Positions 63,701 to 64,000 of a stretch of 64,000 nucleotides of DNA are shown here, piece after piece; position 1 is the stretch's first letter; each line of letters opens with the position of its first letter. Under the pieces are notes generated by a model that worked only from the letters and a program-made list of their open reading frames with translations, searched no databases and was not told the DNA's origin. The position numbers and the translations under genes are program-made. The stretch comes from Aneurinibacillus sp. REN35 (GTDB taxonomy: Bacteria; Bacillota; Bacilli; Aneurinibacillales; Aneurinibacillaceae): contig NZ_JBFTXJ020000002.1 in NCBI RefSeq assembly GCF_041379945.2, positions 124,001 through 188,000 on the forward strand, given 5' to 3'.

Positions 63701-64000
63701 GTGGAAATGAAAGCCATGAAAACAAAGGCAGCAGAACCGATAATAAAGATTGAAAATTTGCACAAGAGCTTTGGTGAACTAGAGGTACTCAAAGGAATTG
63801 ATGTGACGATTTTCAAAGGAGAGGTTGTTTCCTTAATCGGATCTAGTGGGTCAGGAAAAAGCACACTCCTTCGATGCCTCAACCGCTTAGAAGCAAATAC
63901 TGCCGGTCGGATTGTTATTGATAATATCGTACTCGATGAATCAATAAAGAATATTAGCCAGATTCGTCGAGAGGTAGGAATGGTCTTCCAACAGTTTAAC
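63701..64000 (+). CDS. Amino-acid ABC transporter ATP-binding protein (partial)
   Basis: First 100 codons only; the window ends in the gene. Walker [10 protein letters not shown] and the Q-loop VGMVFQQFN place it with GlnQ/HisP ATPases. The GTG at 63701 is six bases after AGGAGGG; an in-frame ATG at 63707 is the alternative. It completes the transporter with the two genes before it. Confidence 0.93.
   Translation, partial: MEMKAMKTKAAEPIIKIENLHKSFGELEVLKGIDVTIFKGEVVSLIGSSGSGKSTLLRCLNRLEANTAGRIVIDNIVLDESIKNISQIRREVGMVFQQFN

Noticed and set aside
1-64000. CRISPR arrays, tRNA or rRNA genes, intact transposases or prophage genes
   Set aside because: None was found on reading the window; repeats seen are hairpins and the two leader elements only.

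Overview
The window is about 64 kb of a moderate-G+C Gram-positive chromosome, most likely a Bacillales member of the Paenibacillaceae/Aneurinibacillus-Brevibacillus type. That is an inference from strong AGGAGG ribosome binding sites, frequent TTG/GTG starts, lipobox lipoproteins, S-box and B12 riboswitches, a CarD homologue, DUF2935 and DUF2892 proteins, and the futalosine menaquinone genes mqnB-mqnD. No rRNA, tRNA, CRISPR array or intact mobile element was seen. The first gene (MocR-type regulator) and the last (amino-acid ABC ATPase) run off the window.

Region 1 (1-9 kb) holds regulators and transporters with several decayed genes: a membrane protein with an in-frame stop and a speG with its middle deleted. 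It ends with a racemase, a ROK protein and mqnB-mqnD. Region 2 (9-31 kb) is housekeeping. It has a cold-shock gene with a long leader, carD, a class I ribonucleotide reductase (nrdA-nrdB) behind a cobalamin riboswitch with its own terminator, a Fur-box flavodoxin, a gamma-synthase-type PLP enzyme, an ACT protein-sdaAB-sdaAA operon, metQ behind a SAM riboswitch, a chemoreceptor, a WG-repeat protein, a PAS histidine kinase, an SDR, a DUF2892 protein and an exported PQQ-like propeller.

Region 3 (31-40.3 kb) is a compact [NiFe]-hydrogenase operon: hypA-hypB-hypF-hypC-hypD-hypE, a small unknown gene, a cytochrome-b5-like protein, small subunit, large subunit and maturation protease, mostly with overlapping stops and starts. 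HypA has lost its zinc finger. The small subunit has no Tat signal and carries the GCSGN motif of group 2-like enzymes. An IS200/IS605-like end hairpin lies inside the operon.

Region 4 (40.3-48.3 kb) has a TetR-MFS-FMN reductase unit with two matching operators, an alpha/beta hydrolase, and a tightly coupled set of WYL regulator, 67-aa protein, HIT hydrolase, MazG-like pyrophosphohydrolase and PLD-DEAD helicase. The last set looks like a defence or nucleic-acid-repair operon.

Region 5 (48.3-64 kb) is catabolic. A peptide-type ABC transporter, iron alcohol dehydrogenase, creatininase-family hydrolase and DUF3870 protein are followed by a CoA-transferase, thiolase, two class III aminotransferases and a polar amino-acid ABC transporter. 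Each half is preceded by a copy of the same leader RNA: a 50-nt core with an 8-bp hairpin that shows three compensatory pair changes, overlapping the 5' arm of an intrinsic terminator. I do not recognise this RNA. It looks like a candidate riboswitch or antiterminator-protein target that would co-regulate uptake and degradation of an unidentified nitrogen compound, and it is the strongest candidate here for something undescribed.
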